A stretch of DNA of 64,000 nucleotides from Candidatus Desulfosporosinus nitrosoreducens (GTDB lineage: Bacteria > Bacillota > Desulfitobacteriia > Desulfitobacteriales > Desulfitobacteriaceae), in assembly GCF_030954495.1 (NCBI RefSeq), contig NZ_JAVHUW010000065.1, forward strand, positions 62,001 through 126,000. Reading direction: 5' to 3'. Shown here in pieces: positions 23,287 to 32,108 of the stretch. The stretch's first letter is position 1, and every line of letters starts with the position of its first letter. A program made the position numbers and the translations under genes. The notes beneath the pieces were generated by a model that searched no databases, was not told the origin of the DNA, and worked only from the letters and a program-made list of their open reading frames with translations.

Positions 23287-23415
23287 ATCTTTTTCAGTCA
23301 GGTTTAAGCCAAGGCTTAATCCCGCTAGCTGAGGGGCCGTTTCAATTAACCTGCTCAAAAGGTTTGAAAGGCTTACTGTTTACTGCTAAAATCAAATTGG
23401 GAGGTGGGCTGAACG

Positions 23416-23592
23416 ATGAGCGAAGAAAGTCAGATGTATCAATGTCAAATGCAAAGCTGCGGATATATCTACAATCCTGAAAAAGGCTGCAAAAAGAGTA
23501 AAGTACCGAAAGGTGTTCCCTTTGAGGAGCTGCCCGATACCTGGAGATGTCCCTTATGCGGGGCCAGCAAGAAAGCCTTTAAACCCGTTTAA
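23416..23592 (+). CDS. Rubredoxin with a C-x4-C first metal knuckle
   Basis: 58 aa, too short for many ORF filters. Starts MSEESQMYQCQMQSCGYIYN and ends DTWRCPLCGASKKAFKPV. The second knuckle CPLCG and the PEKG...PKGVPFEELPDTW core are classic rubredoxin. The first knuckle is C-QMQS-C, with four residues between the cysteines, instead of C-x2-C. A C-x4-C rubredoxin (Rd2) is known in Desulfovibrio desulfuricans. It is a one-electron carrier, probably in oxygen or NO detoxification. GGGAGGTGG lies upstream. An open frame over 23133-23480 in another phase is a shadow. Confidence 0.88.
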   Translation: MSEESQMYQCQMQSCGYIYNPEKGCKKSKVPKGVPFEELPDTWRCPLCGASKKAFKPV

Positions 23593-23659
23593 CTGGGACA
23601 TTTTAGGGGTGTACCAAAAACCAAAAGAATGAGTGTTTATCCTTTGATCCGCTGACTAA

Positions 23660-23703
23660 GATTCGGATGGAGTTAAAACTCCACCTGAATCGAGTCTTCT
23701 TTA
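23660..23703. repeat. Dispersed inverted repeat, copy 1 (between convergent rubredoxin and kinase genes)
   Basis: GATTCGGATGGAGTT (23660-23674) pairs with AACTCCACCTGAATC (23677-23691), followed by AGTCTTCTTTAT. The same unit, in the opposite orientation, lies at 27780-27823. Here it can serve as a terminator for both converging genes. A longer outer pairing, AAGAATGAGT (23624 on) with ACTCATTCTT (23715 on), encloses it. Confidence 0.75.
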
Positions 23704-23745
23704 TAAGGAATAAGTACTCATTCTTTAACATTTACGAGGAAAGTT

Positions 23746-25566
23746 TTAGATGCTTTCGGAAGTTCTGATTTCTGCGGCTGGGCCTTTAAAGCGAACCAAA
23801 AATCTAGTGCCGGAAGCCGAGGAGGTGACTTCAATTTTAGCGTTGTGTCTTTCGGCAATAGTGAAGCAGGTTGAAAGGCCAAGACCGGTACCCCCTTCCT
23901 TAGTTGTCAGAAAAGGGGTGCCTATGCGTTCCAGGATTTCTTGGCTGATTCCGGAGCCTTGATCTTGGACGGCAAGCACGACGCTGTCGGCATCCCGATA
24001 AGTCTTTATAGTCAATGTTCCTTTGGGCTGCATTGCTTCAAGGCCGTTTCTGGTGAGGTTGAGGACAAGTTGTCTCATTTCCCGTTCGTTCAGGGATAAT
24101 TCGGGAACCTCTTTTGTCTCCAGGACCACCTGTTTGTCTTGGTTTGTCGCATCTGCCATGACCAGAGGGTATAAAGAATCTACCAGGTTATGGAGTTTTA
24201 CTTGTGTAAATAATTTATTGCTCGCTTTAGCGACGGATAAGAATTCCGTAAGGATACTGTTTGCCCGGTCCAGTTCACTAATCATTAGATCATAGTACTC
24301 AGCATTTTCAGGGATCGTGTTTTTATTTTTCAAAATCTGTAGAAAGCCACGCACTGTTGTCATCGGATTTCGCACTTCATGGGCGATGCTTGCTGCCAAT
24401 TCTCCGACAAGATTTAGTCTGTCTAAGTGGGCTATTTCCTCTTCAGCAAGCTTGCGTTTCGTTATATCCAGAAGCTGCATAAGAAATAAGGGTGTTCCAT
24501 CGAGATCGTCAAAAGGATGCTGAAATACTTCATAAATTGTGTCTTTAATGACACATTGCCATTGATTGGAGATATTGGAAGCTAAGCTTAATTGACAGTA
24601 GCTGCAGGGCTCTTCTTTGTTAAAGAGTATTTCGAAACACTTTCGGTTGTCCGGCTCGCCATGGGTTTCCCTAAAGGTGTGGTTGGCAAAAACGACTTTT
24701 CCTTCATGGGTGCGGAGATAAACTAAACCGGGAAGTCCATTTAAAATAGCATAAAGCCGTTTTTGTTCATCTTCCAGAGACTTTTCTAATTTTTTTTGTT
24801 CTGAAATATCCCTGAAGTAAATCGAAAGACCTTCCGGAGAGGGATAGACATTAACCCTTACCCATCCACTGGTTAGAAGTGAGAACGCCTCAAAGCAAAC
24901 GTGTTTTTGACTGAACTTTGCTTCCGAAAACTTCAAAAAATAAAAGTCATCAGTCTCCGGGAATACATCCCAATAGAATTTACCCAGAGTTTCCTGTTTC
25001 TTAACTTCAAAGAAAAGTTGGGCGGATGAGGCGTTAACATAGATAAACTTCCATTCGTTATCTAAGACATAAAAGTAATCTGAAATATTATGAAAGACGT
25101 TGTGAAGCTTGATATCCGGCTTTTCCGGGTCGTCTTCTTTTAGCGTTCCTGTTCCGTTCTTTGCCATTTTACCGGCAATGGCATAGAATACATTCTCCTG
25201 AACCAAAGGTATCAGCATCCATGAAAACCGTTGATAGGAACCATCGGGAAGCCGGTAACGATTTTCAAATCCCTGGATACGCTGACCGCTAATCACAGCG
25301 TTGACTGCTTGCATGGTAAGTTCGAGATCATCCGGATGAACATAGCGCCGGATAATCTCCTGAGCCGTTTGACCTATGAAACTATCTTGGGTATCACCCA
25401 AGAGGGCAGGCAAAACTGAGTTGATGTACTGAATTCTTCCGTCTAAAGAATTAATGCTAAATACATAATCAAAATTGCTAAAAACGCGTTTTAGCATATT
25501 AAGTTCTTCTTGTGAAGTAATTCTGATGCTTTTAGCAAATGTAATCTCGTTTTTGGCACCCATCAT
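23746..25566 (-). CDS. PAS-domain sensor histidine kinase, sporulation-kinase-like
   Basis: 606 aa, no membrane segment, so a cytoplasmic sensor. Three PAS-type segments (~25-130, ~150-260, ~270-370), then HisKA with the phospho-acceptor His in ASIAHEVRNPMTTVRGF and HATPase_c with N box NLTRNGLEAM, G1 DQGSGIS and G2 GGTGLGLS. The third PAS holds CFEILF...EPCSYCQL, a Cys group that could sense redox state. The kinase domain resembles Bacillus KinA-E, which feed the Spo0A phosphorelay. There is no response regulator beside it, which also fits an orphan sporulation kinase. The start could be either of two adjacent ATGs. Confidence 0.88.
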   Translation of the reverse strand: MMGAKNEITFAKSIRITSQEELNMLKRVFSNFDYVFSINSLDGRIQYINSVLPALLGDTQDSFIGQTAQEIIRRYVHPDDLELTMQAVNAVISGQRIQGFENRYRLPDGSYQRFSWMLIPLVQENVFYAIAGKMAKNGTGTLKEDDPEKPDIKLHNVFHNISDYFYVLDNEWKFIYVNASSAQLFFEVKKQETLGKFYWDVFPETDDFYFLKFSEAKFSQKHVCFEAFSLLTSGWVRVNVYPSPEGLSIYFRDISEQKKLEKSLEDEQKRLYAILNGLPGLVYLRTHEGKVVFANHTFRETHGEPDNRKCFEILFNKEEPCSYCQLSLASNISNQWQCVIKDTIYEVFQHPFDDLDGTPLFLMQLLDITKRKLAEEEIAHLDRLNLVGELAASIAHEVRNPMTTVRGFLQILKNKNTIPENAEYYDLMISELDRANSILTEFLSVAKASNKLFTQVKLHNLVDSLYPLVMADATNQDKQVVLETKEVPELSLNEREMRQLVLNLTRNGLEAMQPKGTLTIKTYRDADSVVLAVQDQGSGISQEILERIGTPFLTTKEGGTGLGLSTCFTIAERHNAKIEVTSSASGTRFLVRFKGPAAEIRTSESI

Positions 25567-26153
25567 TGTATCAACTGCCCCTGCTTTATATTTATCTGAG
25601 TTCTTTCTACAAATTCCTGCAAAAACCTCTTTCTTGCTTCATAATTTTAGAGGCAAACTTGAAAGAGCGAGGAGGGTGACAACGCTGCGGCATTTTAGGA
25701 TTTCCTTGGTGCGTACAGATGCCGGTTAACCTTTGTGAGTTGCGCTAATGATCAGAGCTTGAATCCTGAAAGTTCATCTCGGTACAATTGCTGTAAGTGC
25801 CGTTAAGATAATATCAATCATCAATTATTCCTATAAGTCCAATCCCTTGCTAAACTTTTCAAGGTTTAAAAGATTAGCTGCAAATAAAATCGAAGATGCT
25901 CGAAAAATATCAAGTATACTTTTTCTGCATTTTTGCCTAAATACCTCTTGGGGAAATAGTTATATTATTTTTCAGCAGCAAACGCTCGAAAGAAGGCCAT
26001 TTCTTAAAATTGAGCATTCAAAATCATAATTACTACAGATAAGATTGGCTCTTATAAAATAAATGTAATTGACCAGAAATAAGAGATGTGATAAGATGAT
26101 TGATATTTACCATAGACATTTCGATGGAATTGGTAAGAGGTTAATTTAATAGG
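25567..26153. other. Non-coding gap between kinase and citrate synthase units
   Basis: About 590 bases without a convincing gene on either strand. The short open frames have no ribosome sites and no recognisable text. The right-hand part is AT-rich and should contain the promoter for the riboswitch-citrate synthase transcript. Confidence 0.5.
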
Positions 26154-26274
26154 CTATCGCTTAATTCTATTTAGAAGCGGGGGAACCATTTTCTGGGGTG
26201 AATCTTTCACAGTCAATTATGTGAAAGTAGGGTTACTTTCGACCCGAATCCGTCAGCTAACTTCGTAAGCGTAG
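26154..26274 (+). ncRNA. c-di-AMP riboswitch (ydaO/yuaA type)
   Basis: Carries the ydaO consensus blocks: AGAAGCGGGGGAACCAT, TGGGGTGAATC, GTAGGGTTACTTTCGACC, CGAATCCGTCAGCTAAC and TTCGTAAGCG. The closing stem is CTATCGCTTA (26154-26163) with TAAGCGTAG (26266-26274). The switch segment TCAGCTAAC (26253-26261) is perfectly complementary to GTTAGCTGA (26332-26340), which directly abuts the terminator. Ligand binding would keep TCAGCTAAC inside the aptamer. This is normally an OFF switch. Confidence 0.93.
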
Positions 26275-26331
26275 AAAGAGAGGAAAACAAGCATTGCTCT
26301 TTAGCTTGCTTTGTTATTTCTTGACTTTTTC

Positions 26332-26370
26332 GTTAGCTGATCCCAGACATTTGTCTGGGGTTTTATTTTT
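26332..26370 (+). terminator. Riboswitch-controlled terminator with antiterminator strand
   Basis: CCCAGAC (26342-26348), loop ATTT, GTCTGGG (26353-26359), then TTTTATTTTTTT. The antiterminator strand GTTAGCTGA (26332-26340) pairs with aptamer bases 26253-26261. Confidence 0.85.
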
Positions 26371-26388
26371 TTGAGGGAGGAATGGACT

Positions 26389-27759
26389 ATGCAGACTTAC
26401 CAAATTGAACAGTTTGACGAGAAAATGTTTGACGACTTAAGCAATGCTGCTAAAAAAAGCAGTTACGTTAACCCTGAATTATACAGCAAATATCAAGTAA
26501 AACGAGGACTTAGGGATTTAGACGGGAGAGGCGTACTTGTTGGTTTAACTGAAATCGGCGAGGTGCATTCCTATATTCTTGATGAGGGTGAGATCGTCCA
26601 AGTTCCGGGACGCTTGATTTATCGGGGTTATGATATTGTGGATCTGGTCAAAGGCTTTATGAAGGATGACCGTTTTGGCTTTGAAGAGTGTGTCTATTTA
26701 TTGCTCTTTGGACATCTTCCTAACGGGAAAGCTCTGAAAGAATTTGAACAATTACTGGCAGGTTACCAGAAGCTTCCTGAAGATTTTGCCCGTGATGTTA
26801 TTCTTAAGGCTCCCAGCAAAGATATTATGAATACTTTGGCAAGAAGTGTTTTGGCCTTATACTCTTTTGACGATAATGCGGACGATACTTCCATCAATAA
26901 CGTTTTAAAACAATGCTTGCGTTTAACAGCGTGTTTTCCGTCGCTGGCGGTCTACGGCTATCAGGCCTTATCCCATTATCATGGAAATCAAAGTCTCTAT
27001 ATTCACAGCCCCCGGCCGGAATTAAGTACGGCGGAAAATATCCTCTCAATGTTGAGGCCGGACAGCAAATACTCAAAGCTTGAGGCTAGGCTGCTTGATC
27101 TGGCCTTAGTGCTTCATGCTGAACACGGAGGAGGCAACAATTCGACCTTCGTGACTCACGTCGTGACTTCGACGGGCACGGACACTTATTCAGCAATGTC
27201 CGCGGCTATAGGCGCCCTCAAAGGGCCGCGGCACGGGGGGGCCAATATTAAGGTTGTCCAGATGTTTGAAGATATCAAAGAGCAATTAAAAGATTGGAAC
27301 GATGACGAAGAAATAGAAAATTATCTGAGCCGGATTCTGACGAAAGATGCCTTTGACCGCTCAGGCTTGATTTACGGAATTGGTCATGCCGTTTACTCAA
27401 TTTCCGACCCAAGGGCGGTTATTCTTAAAGACTATGTTGCTCAGCTGGCCCGGGAAAAGGGACTTGAGGATGAATTTAAACTATACGCAGCAGTCGAAAG
27501 GCTTGCTCCTCAAGTGATTTCGCAGTCCAATAAAATGTATAAAGGTGTTAGCGCCAACATCGACTTCTTTTCCGGTTTTGTTTACAGAATGCTGAATATA
27601 CCGGTTGAAATGTTTACGCCTATGTTTGCCATTGCCCGAATCGCAGGCTGGAGTGCTCATCGTATTGAGGAAATCGTCAATGCCGGAAAAATTATCAGAC
27701 CGGCTTATAAAAGTGTCGCGCCCAGGCAAACTTATATTAATCTGACAGAGAGAACATAA
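26389..27759 (+). CDS. Citrate synthase
   Basis: 456 aa from ATG 26389, with GAGGGAGGAAT in front; the TTG at 26371 lies inside that ribosome site. Condenses oxaloacetate and acetyl-CoA. The catalytic histidines are in LHAEHGGGNNSTF and GIGHAVYSISDPRA, with the Asp in NIDFFSGFVYRML. The region GALKGPRHGGANIKV and the GYDIVDLVKGF entry loop are typical of the longer (~450 aa) citrate synthases in Clostridia. Placed behind a c-di-AMP riboswitch, so citrate production should fall when c-di-AMP is high. Followed by a repeat hairpin that acts as terminator. Confidence 0.94.
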   Translation: MQTYQIEQFDEKMFDDLSNAAKKSSYVNPELYSKYQVKRGLRDLDGRGVLVGLTEIGEVHSYILDEGEIVQVPGRLIYRGYDIVDLVKGFMKDDRFGFEECVYLLLFGHLPNGKALKEFEQLLAGYQKLPEDFARDVILKAPSKDIMNTLARSVLALYSFDDNADDTSINNVLKQCLRLTACFPSLAVYGYQALSHYHGNQSLYIHSPRPELSTAENILSMLRPDSKYSKLEARLLDLALVLHAEHGGGNNSTFVTHVVTSTGTDTYSAMSAAIGALKGPRHGGANIKVVQMFEDIKEQLKDWNDDEEIENYLSRILTKDAFDRSGLIYGIGHAVYSISDPRAVILKDYVAQLAREKGLEDEFKLYAAVERLAPQVISQSNKMYKGVSANIDFFSGFVYRMLNIPVEMFTPMFAIARIAGWSAHRIEEIVNAGKIIRPAYKSVAPRQTYINLTERT

Positions 27760-27779
27760 CGCTTGTTATTAAAGCTGAA

Positions 27780-27823
27780 TAAAGAAGACTTGATTCGGGT
27801 GGAGTTTTAACTCCACCTGAATC
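27780..27823. repeat. Dispersed inverted repeat, copy 2 (after citrate synthase)
   Basis: GATTCGGGTGGAGTT (27792-27806) pairs with AACTCCACCTGAATC (27809-27823). The left flank ATAAAGAAGACT, read on the other strand, equals the right flank of copy 1 at 23.7 kb, so about 44 bases are shared and the match is not limited to the hairpin. Confidence 0.75.
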
Positions 27824-27906
27824 TTAGCCGCTCTTAACTTACCGCTTGCAGAAGCGGGAGTCTTAGAGTGGATTAGTCATTGGATAAATTAACCTCGCCA
27901 ATACTC

Positions 27907-27937
27907 TTTACATTGACGTTGCGTAAAGGTATATAGT
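27907..27937 (+). promoter_or_regulatory. MerR-type promoter with 19-bp spacer before the tipA-like gene
   Basis: TTTACA (27907-27912), 19 bases, TATAGT (27932-27937). The spacer holds the imperfect dyad TTGACG-TTG-CGTAAA. MerR proteins bind such dyads and realign over-long spacers, so this is probably the autoregulated promoter. Confidence 0.65.
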
Positions 27938-27960
27938 GATCTTGTCAGGAGGTGAGCAAC

Positions 27961-28719
27961 ATGGAGTATACCGTGCAGAGGCTGGCTCAAATCGCGGGTG
28001 TAAGTACCAGGACTTTGAGGTATTACGATGAGATTGGAATTCTTAAGCCGGCAAGAATCAACTCGTCGGGGTACCGCATTTACGGGCAGTTTGAAGTCGA
28101 TCGGCTGCAACAGATTCTCTTTTATCGTGAGTTGGATTTAAGCCTTGATAAAATTAAGGAGATTGTGACATCGCCTTCCTTTGATGGAGCCGAAGCCCTG
28201 AGGGAACACCGTGTGAAGCTTCTTGAAAAACGGGGGCAATTGGATTTGCTGATTTCTAATGTCGATAAATCAATTGCTTTAAAAGAGGGGAAGATCACTA
28301 TGATGGACCAAGAGAAATTCGCAGGCTTTAAACAAAAGTTAATTGCTGATAATGAAGCTCAATACGGCCGGGAAATACGTGAAAAGTATGGGGAAGAAGC
28401 GGTTAATAAGTCTAACCAAAAAGTGAAAGGCATGTCCCAGGAAGACTATGATAAGATAACAAGGCTGGGTACTGAACTGAAAGAAACCCTTTACGCGGCT
28501 TTCCAAACAGGCGATCCTGCCGGGGAATTAGCTCAAAAAGCGGCCGATTTGCATCGTCAGTGGTTGTCCTTTTATTGGGACAGCTACACTAAGGAAGCGC
28601 ATGTTGGGGTTACTCAGATGTATGTCGATGACGAACGCTTCACAGTCTATTACGATGAAAAACAGCCGGGTACGGCGGCTTTCCTGAGAGATGCCGTTCT
28701 TATTTATACAGGAGCTTAA
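27961..28719 (+). CDS. TipA-like MerR-family regulator with antibiotic-binding domain
   Basis: 252 aa from ATG 27961 (AGGAGGTGA 6 nt before it). Winged-helix MerR domain at 1-70 (YTVQRLAQIAGVSTRTLRYYDEIG), a coiled linker, then a TipAS domain (~130-245: AQYGREIREKYGEEAVNKSNQKV...). TipAS traps thiopeptides and other hydrophobic drugs, and TipAL then activates its own promoter. The 19-bp-spaced promoter just upstream supports autoregulation. No drug pump lies next to it, and a strong terminator follows. Confidence 0.9.
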   Translation: MEYTVQRLAQIAGVSTRTLRYYDEIGILKPARINSSGYRIYGQFEVDRLQQILFYRELDLSLDKIKEIVTSPSFDGAEALREHRVKLLEKRGQLDLLISNVDKSIALKEGKITMMDQEKFAGFKQKLIADNEAQYGREIREKYGEEAVNKSNQKVKGMSQEDYDKITRLGTELKETLYAAFQTGDPAGELAQKAADLHRQWLSFYWDSYTKEAHVGVTQMYVDDERFTVYYDEKQPGTAAFLRDAVLIYTGA

Positions 28720-28735
28720 TTTAAGAAGTACAAGT

Positions 28736-28776
28736 GTAACAAAGGCACCGGTTTAACAAACCGGTGCCTTTGTTAC
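28736..28776. terminator. Strong perfect hairpin between convergent tipA-like and AraC genes
   Basis: An 18-base arm starting GTAACAAAGGCACCGG (28736-28753) pairs perfectly with 28759-28776 around TAACA. A-rich and T-rich edges let it work on both strands. Confidence 0.85.
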
Positions 28777-28879
28777 GCTATCTGGCTGAGTGAAGGGAGA
28801 TGGGAGAACTATCCGATCCGAGCGGTTCCTGGTTATCCTTTAATGATGGCGCATAGTTCACCAAATTACAGCAACGTGA

Positions 28880-29728
28880 TTAAAATGGTGTGTTTCTGAA
28901 TTCGCGTGGCGTAACTCCAACATTATTATGAAAATTGACCAAAAAATTTGATTCGGTAGAAAACCCGCATTCAGCAGCAATTTCCTTAATCTGAAGGTTT
29001 GTTTTTTTAAGCAGCATTTTTGCATGGTTTAACCGAATTTTCATTACATACTCATAGGGGGAATAGCCTGTATCCTTTTTAAAGGTTCTGGCAAAATGGA
29101 AAGGGCTAATATTCACGTTAGAGGCAATAACTTTGAGATTAAGCTTTTCTTTAAAATTTGTCTCTATAAAGGCCATAGCTTCCAGAACCGGATCAAATTC
29201 ATCAGTTTTTTGTAAAATGAAATCATTAGAAAGCATAAGCAATTCTACAAGCATCCTCTGGATATAACATGATATTAAAGGCTCGGAAAGGGGACTGCAT
29301 TTTCTTGCATTTTCCCAAATAATATTCATATACTTGGGGATTATTGGACAATTGCTCATAGGGATGACGCATCCGAAACGATCATAAATCAGGTCAAACA
29401 GTTCCCTGCTGGTGTTACCGTCATAATGGAGCCATAATGTCATCCATCCGGTATTCGTAGAATATCGATGGGGTTCATAACAGTTGATAATCACTAAATC
29501 ATTTTCTTTGGCAGTATAGGTTTTGTCATTATAACATATCGTTCCCTGACCTTTTGCTATGTACATAAGAAGGTAGCTGTTGTATTTGTCCCTTTCAACA
29601 TAGTAATTGTGATCACAGAAGAATTTACCGGTACACATTAAATGAAAGAAAAGGGATTTTGCCAGGTTGCTGGGAGTGAAAAAGTAATATTCGGATTCTT
29701 CAAGTACCCCTCTTTCCTTAACCTTCAT
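28880..29728 (-). CDS. AraC-family transcriptional regulator
   Basis: 282 aa from ATG 29728, with AGGAGG 6 nt before it on the minus strand. N-terminal AraC-type cupin sensor (~20-150, with GQGTICYNDKTYTAKENDLVIINCYEPHRY), C-terminal double helix-turn-helix (~185-282, ...IASNVNISPFHFARTFKKDTGYSPYEYV and IKEIAAECGFS). It is divergent from the corrinoid methyl-transfer operon, so it probably controls those genes. The inducer is unknown. Confidence 0.88.
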   Translation of the reverse strand: MKVKERGVLEESEYYFFTPSNLAKSLFFHLMCTGKFFCDHNYYVERDKYNSYLLMYIAKGQGTICYNDKTYTAKENDLVIINCYEPHRYSTNTGWMTLWLHYDGNTSRELFDLIYDRFGCVIPMSNCPIIPKYMNIIWENARKCSPLSEPLISCYIQRMLVELLMLSNDFILQKTDEFDPVLEAMAFIETNFKEKLNLKVIASNVNISPFHFARTFKKDTGYSPYEYVMKIRLNHAKMLLKKTNLQIKEIAAECGFSTESNFLVNFHNNVGVTPREFRNTPF

Positions 29729-30056
29729 ACTGAACCTCCTTGGGCTAATACTAATAGCAAGATTTCGAAATACCATAGCAACTTTAGGGAATGAAAGGGC
29801 TGTAAAATCAGTATATACTATGAATTGAGATCCAGCAAGATTAGAACATTGCTTTTGCCGGTGCCAAAAGGCTCCGAATAATGTGAAAAGAGGGGCTGAA
29901 ATTATGTAATTATCCTTTGTGATATAAATTCAGGCAGATGAAGTATGAAACGAATAAGACATAGAATTCTCTATTTGTTTTTTTATCTTAATGCAAGTTG
30001 AGACAGCTTAAGATACTCTGCTCGATGTACACTCCAAAGTAAAGGCAGGAAAGAAC
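29729..30056. promoter_or_regulatory. Divergent control region between the araC-like gene and the methyl-transfer operon
   Basis: 328 AT-rich bases with no gene. A spaced inverted repeat, TCTTAA (29986-29991) with TTAAGA (30008-30013), lies about 45 bases before the first methyltransferase start and could be the regulator site. I cannot fix the promoters with confidence. Confidence 0.35.
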
Positions 30057-30875
30057 ATGTTGATTGTCGGCGAGCTTATTAATACTAGTCGAAAAGCTAT
30101 CAATGATTCAGTGGATGCTGGTGACGCACAGTATATTAAGAAAATAGCCATCGAACAAGTTGAAGCCGGTGCGGATTATTTGGATGTGAATTGTGGGACC
30201 AAGGTCTTTCAAGAAAAGGAAACGATGGAATGGCTCATCAACACAATTCAGGGGGCGGTTCAAGCCCCCTTATGCATAGATAGCCCTAATCCTGAGGTTT
30301 TGGAAGCCGGCTTGGCGCTATGTAAGTACGGACAGCCCATGATCAACTCGATTACTGATGAGAAGGAACGTTTTCAAAAAATTAGTCCACTGTTATCCAA
30401 ATATAAAGCTAAAATCGTTGCACTCTGCATGGACGATGCGGGGGTTCCGGAAACAGCTGATGACCGCCTGAGAGTACTTAAAAGCCTGTATGCCAATCTA
30501 AGGGCAATCGGAGTTCCAGATCATGACATGTATTTTGATCCGCTTGTCAAGCCGGTAAGTAGTATTGAGACAGCCGGAATTGAGGTTCTCGATACTATTA
30601 AAGCTATAAAAGAAGAATATCCGGATGTGCACTTTATGTGCGGGTTGAGTAATGTATCCTATGGACTACCAAACCGAAAAATATTGAACCGCATATTCAT
30701 GACTCAAACTATGACATTGGGCATGGACGGTTATATTTTAAATCCTACTGACAGGGGAATGATGGGAACAATTTTTGCTACCCAAGCCTTAATGGGACAA
30801 GATTCATATTGTATGAACTACTTGACAGCACATAGGACAGGTTTATACGAGGAACAGCAGAAAAGCAAATTATAA
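30057..30875 (+). CDS. Corrinoid:tetrahydrofolate methyltransferase (MtgA/AcsE-like, pterin-binding)
   Basis: 272 aa TIM barrel with the pterin-binding signature (GELINTSRKAI, AGADYLDVNCGT, APLCIDSPNPEVLEAGL, KPMINSI-type GQPMINSITDEKERF). Moves a methyl group from a methylated corrinoid protein to tetrahydrofolate. MtgA of Desulfitobacterium glycine-betaine metabolism is the nearest characterised type I know. GCAGGAAAG precedes the ATG. First gene of a three-gene set with a substrate methyltransferase and a corrinoid protein. Confidence 0.9.
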   Translation: MLIVGELINTSRKAINDSVDAGDAQYIKKIAIEQVEAGADYLDVNCGTKVFQEKETMEWLINTIQGAVQAPLCIDSPNPEVLEAGLALCKYGQPMINSITDEKERFQKISPLLSKYKAKIVALCMDDAGVPETADDRLRVLKSLYANLRAIGVPDHDMYFDPLVKPVSSIETAGIEVLDTIKAIKEEYPDVHFMCGLSNVSYGLPNRKILNRIFMTQTMTLGMDGYILNPTDRGMMGTIFATQALMGQDSYCMNYLTAHRTGLYEEQQKSKL

Positions 30876-30938
30876 GAGTATGGTTATAAGCTGTAATAAA
30901 TAAATTACTTTTTAAATTAATGGAGGGAGTAAAAAACT

Positions 30939-32081
30939 ATGAACCATCGTGAAAGGGTATTGGCGGTTTTGCACAAGAAAGTACCGGATCGCGTACCAAT
31001 GGATCTGTGTAACTCTGCAAACTTTATTAATGACCCAGCCTATTTTGCCTTGAAAAAGTATTTCAATATTAAAGGTGATATTGAGCAGTTTCGCAAGAAT
31101 TTTACAGCAAACTATTATGACGAGCGTGTGCTGCAAGCCTTGGACATTGATTTTCGCCACGTTGGGCTTAAACCCCCTGAGGGTTACCAAAATAAAACCT
31201 TTCCCGATGGGACTTTCTCCGATGAATGGGGTGTAGTCTATAAATTATTGGGAAATGAAAGAGCTATCGTAAAGTATCCTTTAAAGGGTGCGGATGAGAG
31301 TGACCTTGATAAGTATCCCTGGCTTGATCCATTTGCCTCGGGGCGTACTGAGGGCGTGGCTGAACGAGCTCGTGACTTATATCAAAATACGGATTATGCA
31401 GTTGCCGCACATGCTGCGCATAATTATGGTTTTTTTGATACTGCTTGGATTTTAAGGGGATTTGATGATTTTCTGGTTGACCTCATGATTAATAAGCGGT
31501 TTGCCAGGCATCTCTTAGGAAAAATTCTTGATCTGTTTTTGGGATTACATGAGGTGTATCTAAACGCAGCCGGTCCTTATCTTCATACGATAACATTTTG
31601 TGAAGACTATGGTATGCAGAATGCACCATTTATTTCCCCCGCATTATATAAAGAAATGTTACAACCGTTTCATAAAGAGCTTTTTGCCTTTATTAAAAAG
31701 AAGGCACCTCAGAGTAAAATAATATTTCATAGTTGTGGGGCTGTTTATCCTCTAATCCCTTTGTTTATCGAAGCGGGTATCGATATTCTAAACCCCATCC
31801 AGCATACGGCGAAGGGAATGGACCCGCTTAAAATTAAGAAGGAATTTGGTTCGGAAGTCATATTTCACGGCGGCGTAGATATTCAGCATGCTCTATTTGG
31901 AACAGTTGAAGATGTTCAAAAAGAAGTTAAACAAGTCATTGATAAATTAGGGGAGAACGGTGGTTACATCGTAGCCCCTGCCAATGTCATTCAGGGGGAA
32001 ACTCCGCCCGAAAACATCGCAAGCCTATATAGGACAGCAGCAGAATATGGCACATATGGTCGGATGATAGGCCGGGGTTAG
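30939..32081 (+). CDS. Uroporphyrinogen-decarboxylase-family methyltransferase
   Basis: 380 aa (PF01208). The fold serves heme synthesis and also MtaA/CmuA-type methyl transfer. The zinc motif HxC is present in IIFHSCGAVYPL, and the partner genes are a corrinoid protein and a pterin methyltransferase, so methyl transfer is far more likely than heme synthesis. It probably demethylates a small O- or N-methyl substrate onto the corrinoid protein; which one I cannot say. GGAGGG precedes the ATG, 63 bp after the previous gene. Confidence 0.85.
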   Translation: MNHRERVLAVLHKKVPDRVPMDLCNSANFINDPAYFALKKYFNIKGDIEQFRKNFTANYYDERVLQALDIDFRHVGLKPPEGYQNKTFPDGTFSDEWGVVYKLLGNERAIVKYPLKGADESDLDKYPWLDPFASGRTEGVAERARDLYQNTDYAVAAHAAHNYGFFDTAWILRGFDDFLVDLMINKRFARHLLGKILDLFLGLHEVYLNAAGPYLHTITFCEDYGMQNAPFISPALYKEMLQPFHKELFAFIKKKAPQSKIIFHSCGAVYPLIPLFIEAGIDILNPIQHTAKGMDPLKIKKEFGSEVIFHGGVDIQHALFGTVEDVQKEVKQVIDKLGENGGYIVAPANVIQGETPPENIASLYRTAAEYGTYGRMIGRG

Positions 32082-32108
32082 GGGCTTAAAAAGAGGGGAG
32101 TAGAGGAA

